Notes: generated by a model from the sequence alone, not told the origin. Shown: positions 25,384-35,038, numbered from the stretch's first letter. The stretch: 64,000 nt of DNA from Arenibaculum pallidiluteum (GCF_017355985.1 NZ_JAFIQU010000010.1:124001-188000), one strand, 5' to 3'. A program made the numbers and translations.

Positions 25384-26084
25384 CCGGCATCGTCATCCGG
25401 GAGTTCGAGCGCGCCCCGCAGGACGAGATCGATGCGCTGGCCGGGCTCGGCGTCGCCACCGTGCACGAGGCGCAGGGCCGTACCGGCCTCCTGAAGCCCT
25501 ACCTCCGGCCGATCTATCCCGGAGCCGCCATCGCCGGCTCGGCCGTGACCGTCAGCGTCGCGCCCGGCAACAATACGATGATCCATGTCGCGGTCGAGGT
25601 CTGCAGGCCCGGCGACGTGCTGGTGGTGGCGCCGACATCGGAATGCCGGGACGGCTATTTCGGCGAGCTCCTCGCGACCTCCCTGCGCCAGCGGGGAGTC
25701 CGCGGCCTCGTCATAGACGCCGGCTGCCGCGACGTGGCGCCGCTGACCGAGATGGGCTTCCCGGTCTGGTCCAGGGCCGTCAATGCCCAGGGCACCGTCA
25801 AGGACACGCTGGGCGACGTCAACCTTCCCCTGGTCTGCGCCGGCCAGCCCGTCAATGCCGGAGACATCGTCGTCGCCGACGACGACGGCGTGGTGGTGGT
25901 GCCCCGTGCAAGGTCATCGGCGGTCCTGGCCAGCGCCCGCGCGCGTCTCGCGCGGGAGGAGGCCAACCGCGCCCGCTTCCAGCGCGGCGAGCTCGGGCTC
26001 GACATCTACGGCATGCGGCCACGGCTCGAGGCGCAGGGGCTCGTGTACTACGAGACGCTCTCGGACTATCACGGCAAGGCCTGA
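25380..26084 (+). CDS. galC: 4-carboxy-4-hydroxy-2-oxoadipate aldolase, RraA fold
   Basis: Cleaves 4-carboxy-4-hydroxy-2-oxoadipate to pyruvate and oxaloacetate, the final pathway step (LigK/GalC/HMG-aldolase family). The 234 residues include [49 protein letters not shown] (the glycine-rich phosphate/pyruvate loop with its Glu) and [21 protein letters not shown], whose Arg-Asp pair binds pyruvate and the divalent metal. The ATG at 25380 overlaps the galB stop. Length and motifs match LigK rather than the regulator of RNase E. It is translationally coupled to galB. Confidence 0.9.
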   Translation: MTGIVIREFERAPQDEIDALAGLGVATVHEAQGRTGLLKPYLRPIYPGAAIAGSAVTVSVAPGNNTMIHVAVEVCRPGDVLVVAPTSECRDGYFGELLATSLRQRGVRGLVIDAGCRDVAPLTEMGFPVWSRAVNAQGTVKDTLGDVNLPLVCAGQPVNAGDIVVADDDGVVVVPRARSSAVLASARARLAREEANRARFQRGELGLDIYGMRPRLEAQGLVYYETLSDYHGKA

Positions 26085-26087
26085 GCC

Positions 26088-27185
26088 ATGCAGACCGCCA
26101 TCCCCTGCACGCTGATGCGCGGCGGCACCTCGAAGGGCGCCTATTTCCTCGCGGCCGACCTGCCGTCCGACCCGGACCTGCGCGAACGCGTCCTGCTGGC
26201 GGTGATGGGATCACCCGATGCCCGCCAGATCGACGGGCTGGGTGGGGCGACGACCCTGACCAGCAAGGTCGCCATCGTCTCGCCCGCCACGCGCGCGGAT
26301 GCCGACGTCGACTATCTCTTCGTCCAGGTCGCCGTCGATGCGCCGCGCACCGATCTCGGCCAGAACTGCGGCAACATCCTGGCCGGCGTCGGCCCCTTCG
26401 CCATCGAGAAGGGGCTGGTGCCCGCGCGGGACGGCGAGACACCGGTGCGGATCCACATGGTCAACAGCGGCGACGTCGCAATCGCCCGGGTGCCGACGCC
26501 GGGCGGGCAGGTGGCCTACCAGGGCGATGCCCGCATCGACGGCGTGCCCGGGACCGCAGCGCCCATCATGATCGACTTCCTGGACGTGGCGGGCTCGACC
26601 TGCGGGGCGCTGCTGCCCTCGGGCCATGTCTGCGACACCGTCGAGGGCGTCCGCGTGACCTGCATCGACAACGGCATGCCGGTGGTCGTGATGCTGGCCG
26701 AGGATTTCGGGATCACCGGCACCGAGAGCCCGGCGGACCTGGAGGCGAACGCCGCCCTCAAGGCGCGGGTCGAGGCGGTGCGCCTGGCCGCTGGCCCCCT
26801 TATGAATCTCGGCGACGTCGCGCGCAGGACGGTGCCCAAGATGTCGCTGGTCTCGCCGCCGCGCTCGGGCGGCACCATCGCGACGCGAACCTTCATCCCG
26901 CACCGTGTGCACGAGGCCATTGGCGTGCTTGGCGCCGTCAGCGTCGCAACCGCCTGCCTGATGCCGGGATCCGTCGCCCGCCCCCTGTCGCGGCTGCCTT
27001 CCGATGCCCCGGTCCAGCGGATCGAGGTCGAGCATCCGACAGGCTCCTTCCTGGTCGAGGTGCAGGTGGAGCAGCGCTCCGACCAGCCGCAGGTCGTCCG
27101 CGCGGGGTTGATGCGGACCGCGCGCAAGATCTTCGAGGGCAACGTCTTCGTGCCCGCGGACCTGTGGAAAGGAGCGCAGCCATGA
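26088..27185 (+). CDS. galD: 4-oxalomesaconate tautomerase, PrpF/GalD family
   Basis: Converts the 4-oxalomesaconate tautomer to the form used by the hydratase (GalD/LigU family). The 365-residue protein begins IPCTLMRGGTSKGAYFLAADLP, and has the PrpF/diaminopimelate-epimerase-like features IDGLGGATTLTSKVAIV, DLGQNCGNILAGVGPFAIE and PHRVHEAIGVLGAVSVATACLMPG. It starts 3 bases after galC and overlaps the next gene (ATGA). The combination galB-galC-galD is the signature of 4,5-cleavage (or gallate) degradation through 4-oxalomesaconate. Confidence 0.9.
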   Translation: MQTAIPCTLMRGGTSKGAYFLAADLPSDPDLRERVLLAVMGSPDARQIDGLGGATTLTSKVAIVSPATRADADVDYLFVQVAVDAPRTDLGQNCGNILAGVGPFAIEKGLVPARDGETPVRIHMVNSGDVAIARVPTPGGQVAYQGDARIDGVPGTAAPIMIDFLDVAGSTCGALLPSGHVCDTVEGVRVTCIDNGMPVVVMLAEDFGITGTESPADLEANAALKARVEAVRLAAGPLMNLGDVARRTVPKMSLVSPPRSGGTIATRTFIPHRVHEAIGVLGAVSVATACLMPGSVARPLSRLPSDAPVQRIEVEHPTGSFLVEVQVEQRSDQPQVVRAGLMRTARKIFEGNVFVPADLWKGAQP

Positions 27186-27649
27186 CGGTCGAGCTGCCAG
27201 GCCCGGAGCGGCTGGCCATCGAGTGGCAGTGCGAGAGGCTGGTCCGCCGCTTCGCGCTGCTGAGCGATGCCGGGGATGCCGATGGGCTCGCGGCCCTCTT
27301 CACCGAGGACGGCGTCTTCGCGCGTCCGACCAGGCCCGACCAGCCCGTCCGCGGGCGCGAGGCCATCCGGGCGGCCTTCGCGGCCCGGCCCAGGGACCGC
27401 CTGACGCGTCATTTCTGCGCCAACACGGTGATCGATGTCCTGGGACCGGACAGGGCGCGCGGCCACAGCTACGTGGCGCTCTATACCGGCAGCGCCGGCA
27501 CCGGGGCGCAAGGCGCGGCCGCGCCGGCCGCAGATCCCGTGCAGCTCGTCGGCGAGTACCGCGACACCTTCGCCCTGGTGGACGGCCAGTGGCACATCGC
27601 CGAGCGCATCGGATCCGTCACCTTCAGCTTCAAGGGGGCCTCGTCATGA
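27182..27649 (+). CDS. NTF2-like / SnoaL-fold protein in the aromatic operon
   Basis: A 155-residue cone-barrel protein of the NTF2-like superfamily: WQCERLVRRFALLSDAGDADGLAALFTEDGVFARP, then VRGREAIRAAFAARPRDRLTRHFCANTVIDVLG and YRDTFALVDGQWHIAERIGSV, the usual helix-sheet order. Such proteins in catabolic operons are mostly uncharacterised; some are isomerases, dehydratases or hydroxylating-dioxygenase small-subunit relatives. Its ATG overlaps the galD stop and its stop overlaps the next start, so translation is coupled on both sides. A pathway role is therefore likely, but which step it serves is unknown. Confidence 0.75.
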   Translation: MTVELPGPERLAIEWQCERLVRRFALLSDAGDADGLAALFTEDGVFARPTRPDQPVRGREAIRAAFAARPRDRLTRHFCANTVIDVLGPDRARGHSYVALYTGSAGTGAQGAAAPAADPVQLVGEYRDTFALVDGQWHIAERIGSVTFSFKGASS

Positions 27650-28557
27650 CCATCCCCGCATCCATCGCCATGATCGGCTTCGGCGAGGTCGGCCAGATCT
27701 TCGCCGAGGACCTCAAGGCGGCGGGCGTATCGTCGATCCGTGCCTTCGACATCGCCTTCGCCGATGCCTCCAGCGGTCCCGCCCGGGCTGCGAGGCGGCT
27801 CGGCGTGACGGCTGCCGCCTCGACCGCCGAGGCGGTCTCCGGCGCGGAGCTCGTGATCTCGGCCGTCACCGCGGCTGCGACCGGCGAGGCCGCGGCGGCA
27901 GTCGCGGGCGCCGGCATCGGCGCGGCCTTCTTCCTGGATCTGAACTCGGCCTCGCCCGCGACCAAGCAGGAGGCCTCCGCCCTGATCGCGCGCGTAGGAG
28001 GGCGCTATGTCGAGGCCGCCGTGATGGCGTCGGTGCCGCCCAAACGCCTGCGCACGCCGATGCTGCTGGGCGGCCCGCACGCCGCCGCCTTCATGGACGT
28101 GGCGGTCGCGCTCGGCCTGGATGCGGCGCCCTATTCGGACGAGGTCGGCGTCGCGTCCTCGGTCAAGATGTGCCGCAGCATCATGATCAAGGGCATGGAG
28201 GCGCTTGCCATGGAATGCCTGGCCACCGCCCGTCACTACGGCGTCGAGGGACCGGTCCTGGCGTCCCTGAGGGACACCTTCCCGAACCACGACTGGGAGG
28301 AGACCGCGCGCTACATGATCGGGCGCTCGCTGCAGCATGGCCGTCGCCGGGCTGAGGAAATGCGCGAGGTCGCCAGGACCGTCGAGGATGCCGGCATTGC
28401 CCCCGACATGACGGCGGGCGCCGTCCGGCGCCAGGAATGGGCCGCCGGGATCGGGCGCCGGCTGGACGGCGGCTGGAAGGACCTCGGCCTCGCCGCGCTG
28501 CTCGACCGCATCCGGGCGGCCGCCGACCATCGGGCGGACCGGGAAGGTCGCGACTGA
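27646..28557 (+). CDS. NAD(P)-dependent dehydrogenase, 6-phosphogluconate/3-hydroxyisobutyrate type with DUF1932 C-terminus
   Basis: A 303-residue two-domain oxidoreductase. The Rossmann domain starts IAMIGFGEVGQIFAEDLKAAG (GxGxxG), continues with FDIAFADASSGPARAARRLG and LVISAVTAAATGEAA, and has FFLDLNSASPATKQEASALI, VEAAVMASVPP. The C-terminal domain has the VGVASSVKMCRSIMIKGMEALAMECL lysine-containing helix, then a DUF1932-type region (FPNHDWEETARYMIGRSLQHGRRRAEEM). It is encoded between the NTF2-like gene and ligB, in the operon. The family acts on beta-hydroxyacids. Here it might replace LigC (semialdehyde dehydrogenase) or process a side product. No LigC-like gene is seen in the window. 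Confidence 0.8.
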   Translation: MTIPASIAMIGFGEVGQIFAEDLKAAGVSSIRAFDIAFADASSGPARAARRLGVTAAASTAEAVSGAELVISAVTAAATGEAAAAVAGAGIGAAFFLDLNSASPATKQEASALIARVGGRYVEAAVMASVPPKRLRTPMLLGGPHAAAFMDVAVALGLDAAPYSDEVGVASSVKMCRSIMIKGMEALAMECLATARHYGVEGPVLASLRDTFPNHDWEETARYMIGRSLQHGRRRAEEMREVARTVEDAGIAPDMTAGAVRRQEWAAGIGRRLDGGWKDLGLAALLDRIRAAADHRADREGRD

Positions 28558-28634
28558 TGCCGCGGAGCCGGCCCGCGTGCGGCGATCGCGACCGAAATGC
28601 TGTTGAACATGGAAACTAGGGAGGAGGAGCGCAC

Positions 28635-29519
28635 ATGGCCCGCGTAGTTGGTGGCATCGGCACGTCGCACGTCCCCACGATCGGCGTCGCCTATGACCGC
28701 GGCAAGCAGGACGACCCCGCCTGGAAGCCGCTGTTCGACGGCTACAGGCCCGTGGCCAGGTGGCTGGCGGAGAAGAAGCCGGACGTCCTGGTCTTCTTCT
28801 ACAACGACCACGCGACGAGCTTCTTCTTCGACTTCTATCCGACCTTCGCCATCGGGGTCAGCCCGAGCTTCGCGATCGCCGACGAGGGCGCGGGGCCGCG
28901 CAACCTGCCGCCCCTCAAGGGCCATTCCGAGCTGGCGATCCACATCACGGAATCCCTCGTCAACGACGAGTTCGACATGACGGTCTTCCAGGACCGGCCG
29001 CTCGACCACGGCTGCAACTCGCCGCTGTCGCTGATGTGGCCGCACGATCCCGACTGGCCGGGCGCGATCGTTCCGATCGCCATCAACGTCCTGCAGTTCC
29101 CGCTGCCCACGGCCCGCCGTTGCTTCAAGCTCGGCCAGGCGGTGCGCCGCGCCGTCGACAGCTTCCCCGACGACATCTCCGTCGCCTTCGTCGGCACGGG
29201 AGGGCTGTCGCACCAGGTCCATGGCGAGCGCACGGGCTTCAACGATACGGACTGGGACATGCGCTTCCTCGAGCTCATCGAGAAGGATCCCGCCCAGCTC
29301 TGCGAAATGCGCCACGCCGACTACATCCGCCGCGGCGGCGCCGAGGGGCTCGAGGAGATCATGTGGCTCGCAATGCGCGGAGCGCTCGCCCCGAAGATCA
29401 CCAAGGTCCACCAGAACTATTACCTGCCCTTCACCACGGCGATGACGGTCGCGGTCTTCGAGGAGCAGGAGGCCGGCACGCCGCCCGCCGCGGGCAGGAA
29501 CGCGGAGGCCGTGTCGTGA
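28635..29519 (+). CDS. ligB: Protocatechuate 4,5-dioxygenase catalytic (beta) subunit
   Basis: Extradiol ring cleavage of protocatechuate between C4 and C5 (many LigAB enzymes also take gallate), using Fe(II). The 294-residue protein shows GGIGTSHVPTIGV with His12, VFFYNDHATSFFFDF with His59 and IRRGGAEGLEEIMWLAMRGAL with the glutamate (Glu237 or Glu240) of the metal triad. The catalytic-base histidine is in FVGTGGLSHQVHGER (His193). It starts 77 bases after the dehydrogenase gene, behind GGGAGGAGGAGCGC. It precedes ligA, the reverse of the usual ligA-ligB order. Confidence 0.95.
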   Translation: MARVVGGIGTSHVPTIGVAYDRGKQDDPAWKPLFDGYRPVARWLAEKKPDVLVFFYNDHATSFFFDFYPTFAIGVSPSFAIADEGAGPRNLPPLKGHSELAIHITESLVNDEFDMTVFQDRPLDHGCNSPLSLMWPHDPDWPGAIVPIAINVLQFPLPTARRCFKLGQAVRRAVDSFPDDISVAFVGTGGLSHQVHGERTGFNDTDWDMRFLELIEKDPAQLCEMRHADYIRRGGAEGLEEIMWLAMRGALAPKITKVHQNYYLPFTTAMTVAVFEEQEAGTPPAAGRNAEAVS

Positions 29520-29878
29520 ACGTCCAGCTCCAGGGCATCGAGGCCATCGACGGGACCTATCCCTTCGACCTCCGCGTCAGCGTCCGCACCATGCGGATCA
29601 ACAAGTTCCTGTGGTCCATGACCACCAAGCCGGAGAACCGGCCGCAGTTCCTGGCCGATCCCGAGGGCTGCTTCGAGCGCGCGGGGCTGACCGAACAGGA
29701 GCGGGACCTGATCCGCAAGCGGGACTGGCAGGGAATGATCCATTACGGCGTCAATTTCTTCGTGATGGAGAAGATCGCGCGCCTGGACGGGATCCCCAAT
29801 GCGGTGATCTACGCCGGGATGCGTGCCGAGAGCCTCGAGGACTTTCTGAAGACCCGCAACGTCCCCGAGGCGCGCTGA
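29516..29878 (+). CDS. ligA: Protocatechuate 4,5-dioxygenase small (alpha) subunit
   Basis: The helical alpha subunit that closes over the LigB active site. The 120 residues include INKFLWSMTTKPENRPQFLADPEGCFERAGL and LIRKRDWQGMIHYGVNFFVMEKIARLDG, the typical LigA helices. I choose the GTG at 29516, which overlaps the ligB stop (GTGTCGTGA), because the family normally carries about 30 residues before the first helix; an ATG at 29591 would remove them. It is convergent with a LysR gene 27 bases downstream. Confidence 0.88.
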   Translation: MNVQLQGIEAIDGTYPFDLRVSVRTMRINKFLWSMTTKPENRPQFLADPEGCFERAGLTEQERDLIRKRDWQGMIHYGVNFFVMEKIARLDGIPNAVIYAGMRAESLEDFLKTRNVPEAR

Positions 29879-29905
29879 CGCCGAAGCCGCCACCGGTGCG
29901 GCGGG

Positions 29906-30874
29906 CTAGAGGGCGACGCCCGCCGCGCGCAACTCATCGACCTGCGCGCGGATGGCGGCGACCAACGCCTCCACCCCTGGCGGCGAGGGGCGGTGGCGCA
30001 GCGTGATCAGCCCGGCCGGGCGGGCTGGGTTCGGCACCTCGATCGGCAGCGCGGCGATGGTTCCGCGCAGGATGTCCCCTGCAAGGGCGAGCTTGGGCAG
30101 CAGCGTCACGGTCTCGGTGCTGCGCACGATCTCGCGGATCGCGAGCACCGTCGTGGACCGGATCGCCGTCGCGGGAACCGCCAGCCCCAGCGCCAGCATC
30201 GCCAGCTCGACCTCCCGGCCGAGGCGCTGCGTCGTGGCCGGCAGGGCCAGGTCGTAGTCGAGCACGTCCTGCGCCCCGAGCGCCGCGCGGCCGTGAAGGG
30301 GGTGCCCGGCCTGCGCCAGGAAGGCTATGGGCTCCTCGTAGAGCGCATCCCGGTGGAAGTCGTCGGGGATCGTCGGCTCGTGAAAACGCCCGATCACCAC
30401 GTCCAGCTCGCCGGTCGCGAGCGCCGGCAGAAGCTCGTCCGTGCGGCCGTGCCGCAGCCGGATCCCAAGCGCCGGGTGCGAGCGGCGCAGCCGCGCGAGG
30501 CTTCCGGGCAGCAGGCCCGCCGCGGCCGTTGGCAGGGCGCCGATCGAGACCTCGCCGGCACCGACCGACGCCACGCGGAACAGCTCGTCGCCCATCTCGT
30601 GGAGCTCGGACAGGATCCGATGGGCGCGGCTCAGCACCACCTCGCCGTACTGGTTCGGCACCACGCCCTTGGGCAGCCGGTCGAACAGCCGGACGCCCAC
30701 GATCTCCTCGATTTCGTGGAGGCTCTTTGTCAGGGCCGGCTGCGTGATACCGAGGACGTGCGACGCTCTCAGCAGGCTGCGGTGCTCCGCGATCGTCAGA
30801 ATCGTCTTGAGCTGACGGAACTTCAGCCGCTGGTCGAGCTGCGCGGCCCGATGCGCCTGTGGCTTCTTCGACAT
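29906..30874 (-). CDS. LysR-family regulator convergent with ligBA
   Basis: A 322-residue LysR protein with the [52 protein letters not shown] (about residues 18-67) and an effector domain containing [20 protein letters not shown] and [16 protein letters not shown]. The pattern resembles PcaQ/GbpR-type activators, which respond to aromatic-ring-cleavage intermediates. It faces ligA tail to tail and is divergent from yjcH-actP. Control of the galBCD-lig operon is plausible, although the operon promoter (near 23.8 kb) is about 6 kb away. No dyad with obvious LysR character was confirmed there. Confidence 0.9.
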   Translation of the reverse strand: MSKKPQAHRAAQLDQRLKFRQLKTILTIAEHRSLLRASHVLGITQPALTKSLHEIEEIVGVRLFDRLPKGVVPNQYGEVVLSRAHRILSELHEMGDELFRVASVGAGEVSIGALPTAAAGLLPGSLARLRRSHPALGIRLRHGRTDELLPALATGELDVVIGRFHEPTIPDDFHRDALYEEPIAFLAQAGHPLHGRAALGAQDVLDYDLALPATTQRLGREVELAMLALGLAVPATAIRSTTVLAIREIVRSTETVTLLPKLALAGDILRGTIAALPIEVPNPARPAGLITLRHRPSPPGVEALVAAIRAQVDELRAAGVAL

Positions 30875-31154
30875 GGAACGACGTCCGACCGGGGAAGGCT
30901 GAGATCCCGCCCACGGGTGCGGGCGGCGCCGGATGCTCGCGCCGATTGTCGCCGGGCGGCGCCCTCATGCCAAGCGGCCATGCATCCGGTCGGCGGCCGC
31001 CCGATAACGGTCCTTTACCGAAGGGAGAATGGAGAATTCCGTCTCGGCCGTGAGACTATCGGTATGCCGAACAGTCAGGTCCGCGGCCGCGCGGCTTCGC
31101 GCGTCAGCGGCTGCGCCACGCGGGCCGCGTCCGGCGGTGCCGAAGGAGTGTGGC

Positions 31155-31463
31155 ATGATCGGCCACGACCAAGACCGGGTGCTGAGCAACCCCCGCTTCC
31201 GCGAGCTCGTGCAACAGAGATCAGCGTTCTCCTGGACCCTCGCGGCCGCGATGCTGGTGGCCTATTTCGGCTTCATCCTGCTCGTGGCTTTCGCCAAGGG
31301 GTTCCTCGCCTCGAAGATCGGCAGCGGGGTGACCTCGCTCGGCATCGTGCTGGGTCTCGGGGTGATCGTCTTCTCCTTCCTGCTGACCGGCATCTATGTC
31401 TGGCGCGCCAACGGCCATTTCGACCCGCTTACGCGCAACCTCACGAAGGAGCTGCGGCCATGA
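31155..31463 (+). CDS. yjcH: DUF485 membrane protein (YjcH-like) upstream of actP
   Basis: A 102-residue inner-membrane protein with two hydrophobic segments (about 27-50 and 60-82): [21 protein letters not shown] and [26 protein letters not shown]. The N-terminus carries [14 protein letters not shown], typical of the YjcH family. It is encoded immediately upstream of actP with an ATGA overlap, as in many Proteobacteria, and is thought to help the symporter. GAAGGAG precedes the ATG. Confidence 0.92.
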   Translation: MIGHDQDRVLSNPRFRELVQQRSAFSWTLAAAMLVAYFGFILLVAFAKGFLASKIGSGVTSLGIVLGLGVIVFSFLLTGIYVWRANGHFDPLTRNLTKELRP

Positions 31464-33154
31464 TCCGCATCCGCGCCGCAGCGGCCGTCGCCGTGCTCGG
31501 AATTGCCTGCTTCGGGGCGGCCGTGCTGGCGGCAGGCCCGGATGTCGGCGCCGTACAGAGGCAGGCCCTCAACTGGCCGGCCATCGCGATGTTCTTCCTG
31601 TTCGTCCTGGGGACGCTGGGGATCACCTACCGCGCGGCACGGCAGACGCGGTCGGCCGCGGATTTCTATGCGGCGGGCGGCGGCATCACCGGGTTCCAGA
31701 ACGGGCTCGCGATCGCGGGCGACTACATGTCGGCGGCGTCCTTCCTCGGTATCTCGGCCCTGGTCTTCACGTCCGGCTTCGACGGCCTGATCTACTCGAT
31801 CGGCTTCCTCGTCGGCTGGCCCATCGTGCTCTTCCTGATCGCGGAACGCCTGCGCAACCTCGGCAGCTTCACCTTCGCCGACGTAGCGTCGTTCCGCCTC
31901 GACCAGACCTCGATCCGGATCCTGTCCGCGGTCGGGACCCTGGCGGTGGTGGCCTTCTACCTGATCGCCCAGATGGTCGGGGCGGGGAAGCTGATCCAGC
32001 TGCTCTTCGGGCTCGATTATCTCTATGCCGTCGTGATCGTCGGCGTGCTGATGATCGTCTACGTGGCCTTCGGCGGCATGAAGGCGACAACCTGGGTGCA
32101 GATCATCAAGGCCTGCCTGCTTCTAGCCGGGGCGACCTTCATGTCCCTGATCGTGCTCGCGCGGTTCGGCTTCAGCCCCGAAGCCATGTTCGCGCAGGCG
32201 GTGGCGACCCATCCCAGGGGCGATGCGATCATGGCTCCCGGGGCGCTGGTGAGCGATCCGATCTCCGCGATCTCGCTCGGCATGGCCCTGATGTTCGGGA
32301 CAGCCGGCCTGCCGCACATCCTGATGCGCTTTTTCACGGTCGCCGACGCCCAGGCCGCGCGGAAGTCGGTGTTCTATGCAACCGGCTTCATCGCCTATTT
32401 CTACGTGCTGACCTTCATCATCGGGTTCGGAGCCATCACCTACCTGATGAACGAGCCCGCCTACTACGTCACGACCCCCGAAGGGACCTACGACCGGATC
32501 TCGGGCCTGATCGGGGGCACCAACATGGCGGCCGTGCACCTCGCGACGGCGACGGGCGGCTCGCTCTTCCTCGGCTTCATCTCGGCGGTCGCCTTCGCGA
32601 CGATCCTGGCCGTGGTCGCCGGGCTGACGCTCTCCGGCGCCTCGGCGGTCAGCCACGACCTCTACGCCTCCGTGATCGCACGGGGGCGCGCCTCGGACCA
32701 GCGGGAGGTCAGCATCTCGAAGCTGGCCGCTATCGTGATCGGCATCGTCGCGATCGTCCTCGGCTACGTCTTCGAGAACCAGAACGTCGCCTTCATGGTC
32801 GGGCTCGCCTTCGCGGTCGCGGCGAGCTGCAACTTCCCGGTTCTCGTCATGTCGATCCTTTGGCGCGGCACCACGACCCGGGGCGCGCTGCTTGGCGGTC
32901 TCCTCGGCCTCTTCAGCGCCGTCATCCTGGTGGTGCTGAGCAAGGCCGTCTGGGTGTCGACCTTCGGCTTCCAGCGTGAGCTCTTCCCCTATGACAACCC
33001 GGCGGTGTTCTCGATGCCGCTCGCCTTCCTCGGGATCTGGGTGTTCTCGAAGCTGGATTCGAGCAGGCGGGCCGAGGCTGAGCGTGCGGCCTTCGCCGGA
33101 CAATACATCCGCTCGGAGACCGGGATCGGGGCGGCCAGCGCCCATGTGCATTGA
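31460..33154 (+). CDS. actP: Cation/acetate symporter
   Basis: A sodium:solute-symporter-family transporter for acetate and related short monocarboxylates. The 564-residue protein has an N-terminal signal-like helix, about 13 membrane segments and long stretches typical of E. coli Act[58 protein letters not shown] and [20 protein letters not shown]. The open frame upstream to 29993 is an accident of GC-rich sequence; the ATG at 31460 overlaps the yjcH stop. It may also carry pyruvate or other carboxylates. Confidence 0.94.
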   Translation: MIRIRAAAAVAVLGIACFGAAVLAAGPDVGAVQRQALNWPAIAMFFLFVLGTLGITYRAARQTRSAADFYAAGGGITGFQNGLAIAGDYMSAASFLGISALVFTSGFDGLIYSIGFLVGWPIVLFLIAERLRNLGSFTFADVASFRLDQTSIRILSAVGTLAVVAFYLIAQMVGAGKLIQLLFGLDYLYAVVIVGVLMIVYVAFGGMKATTWVQIIKACLLLAGATFMSLIVLARFGFSPEAMFAQAVATHPRGDAIMAPGALVSDPISAISLGMALMFGTAGLPHILMRFFTVADAQAARKSVFYATGFIAYFYVLTFIIGFGAITYLMNEPAYYVTTPEGTYDRISGLIGGTNMAAVHLATATGGSLFLGFISAVAFATILAVVAGLTLSGASAVSHDLYASVIARGRASDQREVSISKLAAIVIGIVAIVLGYVFENQNVAFMVGLAFAVAASCNFPVLVMSILWRGTTTRGALLGGLLGLFSAVILVVLSKAVWVSTFGFQRELFPYDNPAVFSMPLAFLGIWVFSKLDSSRRAEAERAAFAGQYIRSETGIGAASAHVH

Positions 33155-33222
33155 AGATGCGCACTGAGCGCAGCGAACTGCGGGGCGTTCCGCATACGCC
33201 CCAGGGCGCCTGAGAACCCGCC

Positions 33223-35037
33223 ATGCGCGGCTTCGACCTGTCCAACCCTCCCTTCGACCGCCTGCGCCAGGAGGAGGTCGAGGAGATGGAGGCGGCGCTC
33301 GACATCGCCTACTTCCCGCCGGGCGAGGTGATCGTGGCGCACGGCAGCGCCTCGGACCTGCTGCACGTGATCATCAAGGGCGCGGTCGAGGTGCGCGACG
33401 GGGCGACGCTGGAAGCTGTGCTCGGCCCTCTGGATACCTTCGACTCCCGGGCAGTGGTGCACGGCGCCGCGGGCGAGGACTTCGTGGCCGCCGAGGAGGT
33501 GCTCTGCCACGTGGTCCCGCGCGCGCTCGTCCTGGGCCTGATCCGGCGCAATGCCGCGTTCGCGGCCTTCTTCTACGCGGAGATCTCGCACAAGCTCGCG
33601 GCCTTCGCGGACCAGCGCGGCGGGGACGGGGTCGAAGGCGTCCTTCGCGCAAGGGTGCGCGACGCGCGGCACGGTCCGGCGGTCACCATCGATGGATTGG
33701 CGACGATCGAGGAGGCCGGGCACCGCATGCGCGATGCGAACACCAACGCGCTCCTCGTCCGCGACGACGGCCGCACCGGCGTGGTGACGGGGATGAACCT
33801 CTCGAAGGCCGTCGTACTGCGGCGGCTGCCCCTGGACACCCCCGTGCGCGACGTCTGCCATTTCGACGTCGTGTCCGTGGACGAGGAGGACTTCGTCTAC
33901 GAGGCCCTGCTCCTGATGGCGCGGCACGGAAAGCGGCGCCTCGCCATCCGTTCCGGCGCGGGCTATTCGGGCTTTCTCGAGGACATCGATCTCCTGGGGC
34001 TCTTCGCAGGAAACTCCCAGCTCATCCCCGGGCGCATCGACCGGGCGCGCGACCTGGCCGAGCTCGGCGCCGCGGCGCGGGACATCCAGGACCAGGTCGA
34101 ACGCCTTCATCGGCAGGGGCTGAAGGTCGAGGTGATCGCCGAGATCACATCGGACCTGAACCGGCGCCTGTTCGGGCGTCTCTTCGAGATGGTGGCGCCG
34201 CCCAGCATCGGATCCATGGGCGCCTTGCTGCTGATGGGATCGGAGGGCCGCGGGGAGCAGACGCTCCGGACCGACCAGGACAATGCCCTGCTCCTTGCGG
34301 AAGAGGTTCCCGAAGGCGACCTGCGGGACTTCCGGGATGCCTTTTCGGGCGCGCTCGATTCCTTCGGCTTCCCGCCATGCCCGGGAAACATCATGGTCCG
34401 CAACCCGACCTGGTCGCAGCCCGTCGGCAGCTTCATCGGCCAGCTACGGTCATGGATCGCCAGCCGGGATCCCGACGCAGCCATGAAGATTGCGATCTTC
34501 TTCGACGCCGTCACGGCGGCCGGCCGCACCGATCTCCTGCCCAGGGCGCGCAGCGTCCTGTTCGAGGCCATGCGCGGCGAGCGGGTCGTGCTGGCGCGCT
34601 TTGCGCATCTGATAGAGACCTTCACGACGCCCAGCCTGGGGGTCCTCAGCACCGTCATGGCGACGGTCGGGGTCGGGCCCGACGAGATTGACCTCAAGCG
34701 CGCCGGCATTTTCCCCATCGTGCACGGCGTGCGCACGCTCGCTCTCGAGAAGGCGATCGCCGAGCCGTCGACACGGGCGCGCATCGACGCGCTGGTGCGC
34801 GCGGGCTCCTTCGAGCCGGACTTCGGGCGGGAGCTTGTGGGGGCGCTCCGCGTCTTCATGGAGTTCAGGCTCCGCGCGCAGATCGAGGACCTTCGCCGCG
34901 GCAGGGCTGAGCCGGGCTCGGCGATTCGCCTGGACGGGCTTACGGCGGCCGACAGGGACATGCTGCGGGATGCCCTGCGCATCGTCCGGCGCTTCCGCGA
35001 GACGATCCGCGTGCGCTTCAATCTGGCGGCGTTCTGA
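33223..35037 (+). CDS. cNMP-binding / CBS / DUF294 nucleotidyltransferase-like signalling protein
   Basis: A 604-residue soluble regulator. Domains in order: a cyclic-nucleotide-binding-like beta roll (about 20-125, FPPGEVIVAHGSASDLLHVIIKGAVEV), two CBS motifs (about 155-270, AGHRMRDANTNALLVRDDGRTGVVTGMNL and MARHGKRRLAIRSGAGYSGFLEDIDLL), the DUF294 nucleotidyltransferase-like domain (about 300-440, LLLMGSEGRGEQTLRTDQDNALLL, with the G-S...D-x-D pattern), and a helical DUF294 C-terminal domain. Relatives occur next to acetate or sodium:solute symporters and are proposed to regulate them. It lies 68 bases after actP and overlaps the exonuclease gene (TGAGATG). Confidence 0.9.
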   Translation: MRGFDLSNPPFDRLRQEEVEEMEAALDIAYFPPGEVIVAHGSASDLLHVIIKGAVEVRDGATLEAVLGPLDTFDSRAVVHGAAGEDFVAAEEVLCHVVPRALVLGLIRRNAAFAAFFYAEISHKLAAFADQRGGDGVEGVLRARVRDARHGPAVTIDGLATIEEAGHRMRDANTNALLVRDDGRTGVVTGMNLSKAVVLRRLPLDTPVRDVCHFDVVSVDEEDFVYEALLLMARHGKRRLAIRSGAGYSGFLEDIDLLGLFAGNSQLIPGRIDRARDLAELGAAARDIQDQVERLHRQGLKVEVIAEITSDLNRRLFGRLFEMVAPPSIGSMGALLLMGSEGRGEQTLRTDQDNALLLAEEVPEGDLRDFRDAFSGALDSFGFPPCPGNIMVRNPTWSQPVGSFIGQLRSWIASRDPDAAMKIAIFFDAVTAAGRTDLLPRARSVLFEAMRGERVVLARFAHLIETFTTPSLGVLSTVMATVGVGPDEIDLKRAGIFPIVHGVRTLALEKAIAEPSTRARIDALVRAGSFEPDFGRELVGALRVFMEFRLRAQIEDLRRGRAEPGSAIRLDGLTAADRDMLRDALRIVRRFRETIRVRFNLAAF

Positions 35038-35038
35038 G

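Noticed and set aside
29993-31459. Extended N-terminus of ActP, open in frame
   Set aside because: This part overlaps a LysR gene on the other strand and yjcH. The ATGA overlap and signal-like start at 31460 fit the family.
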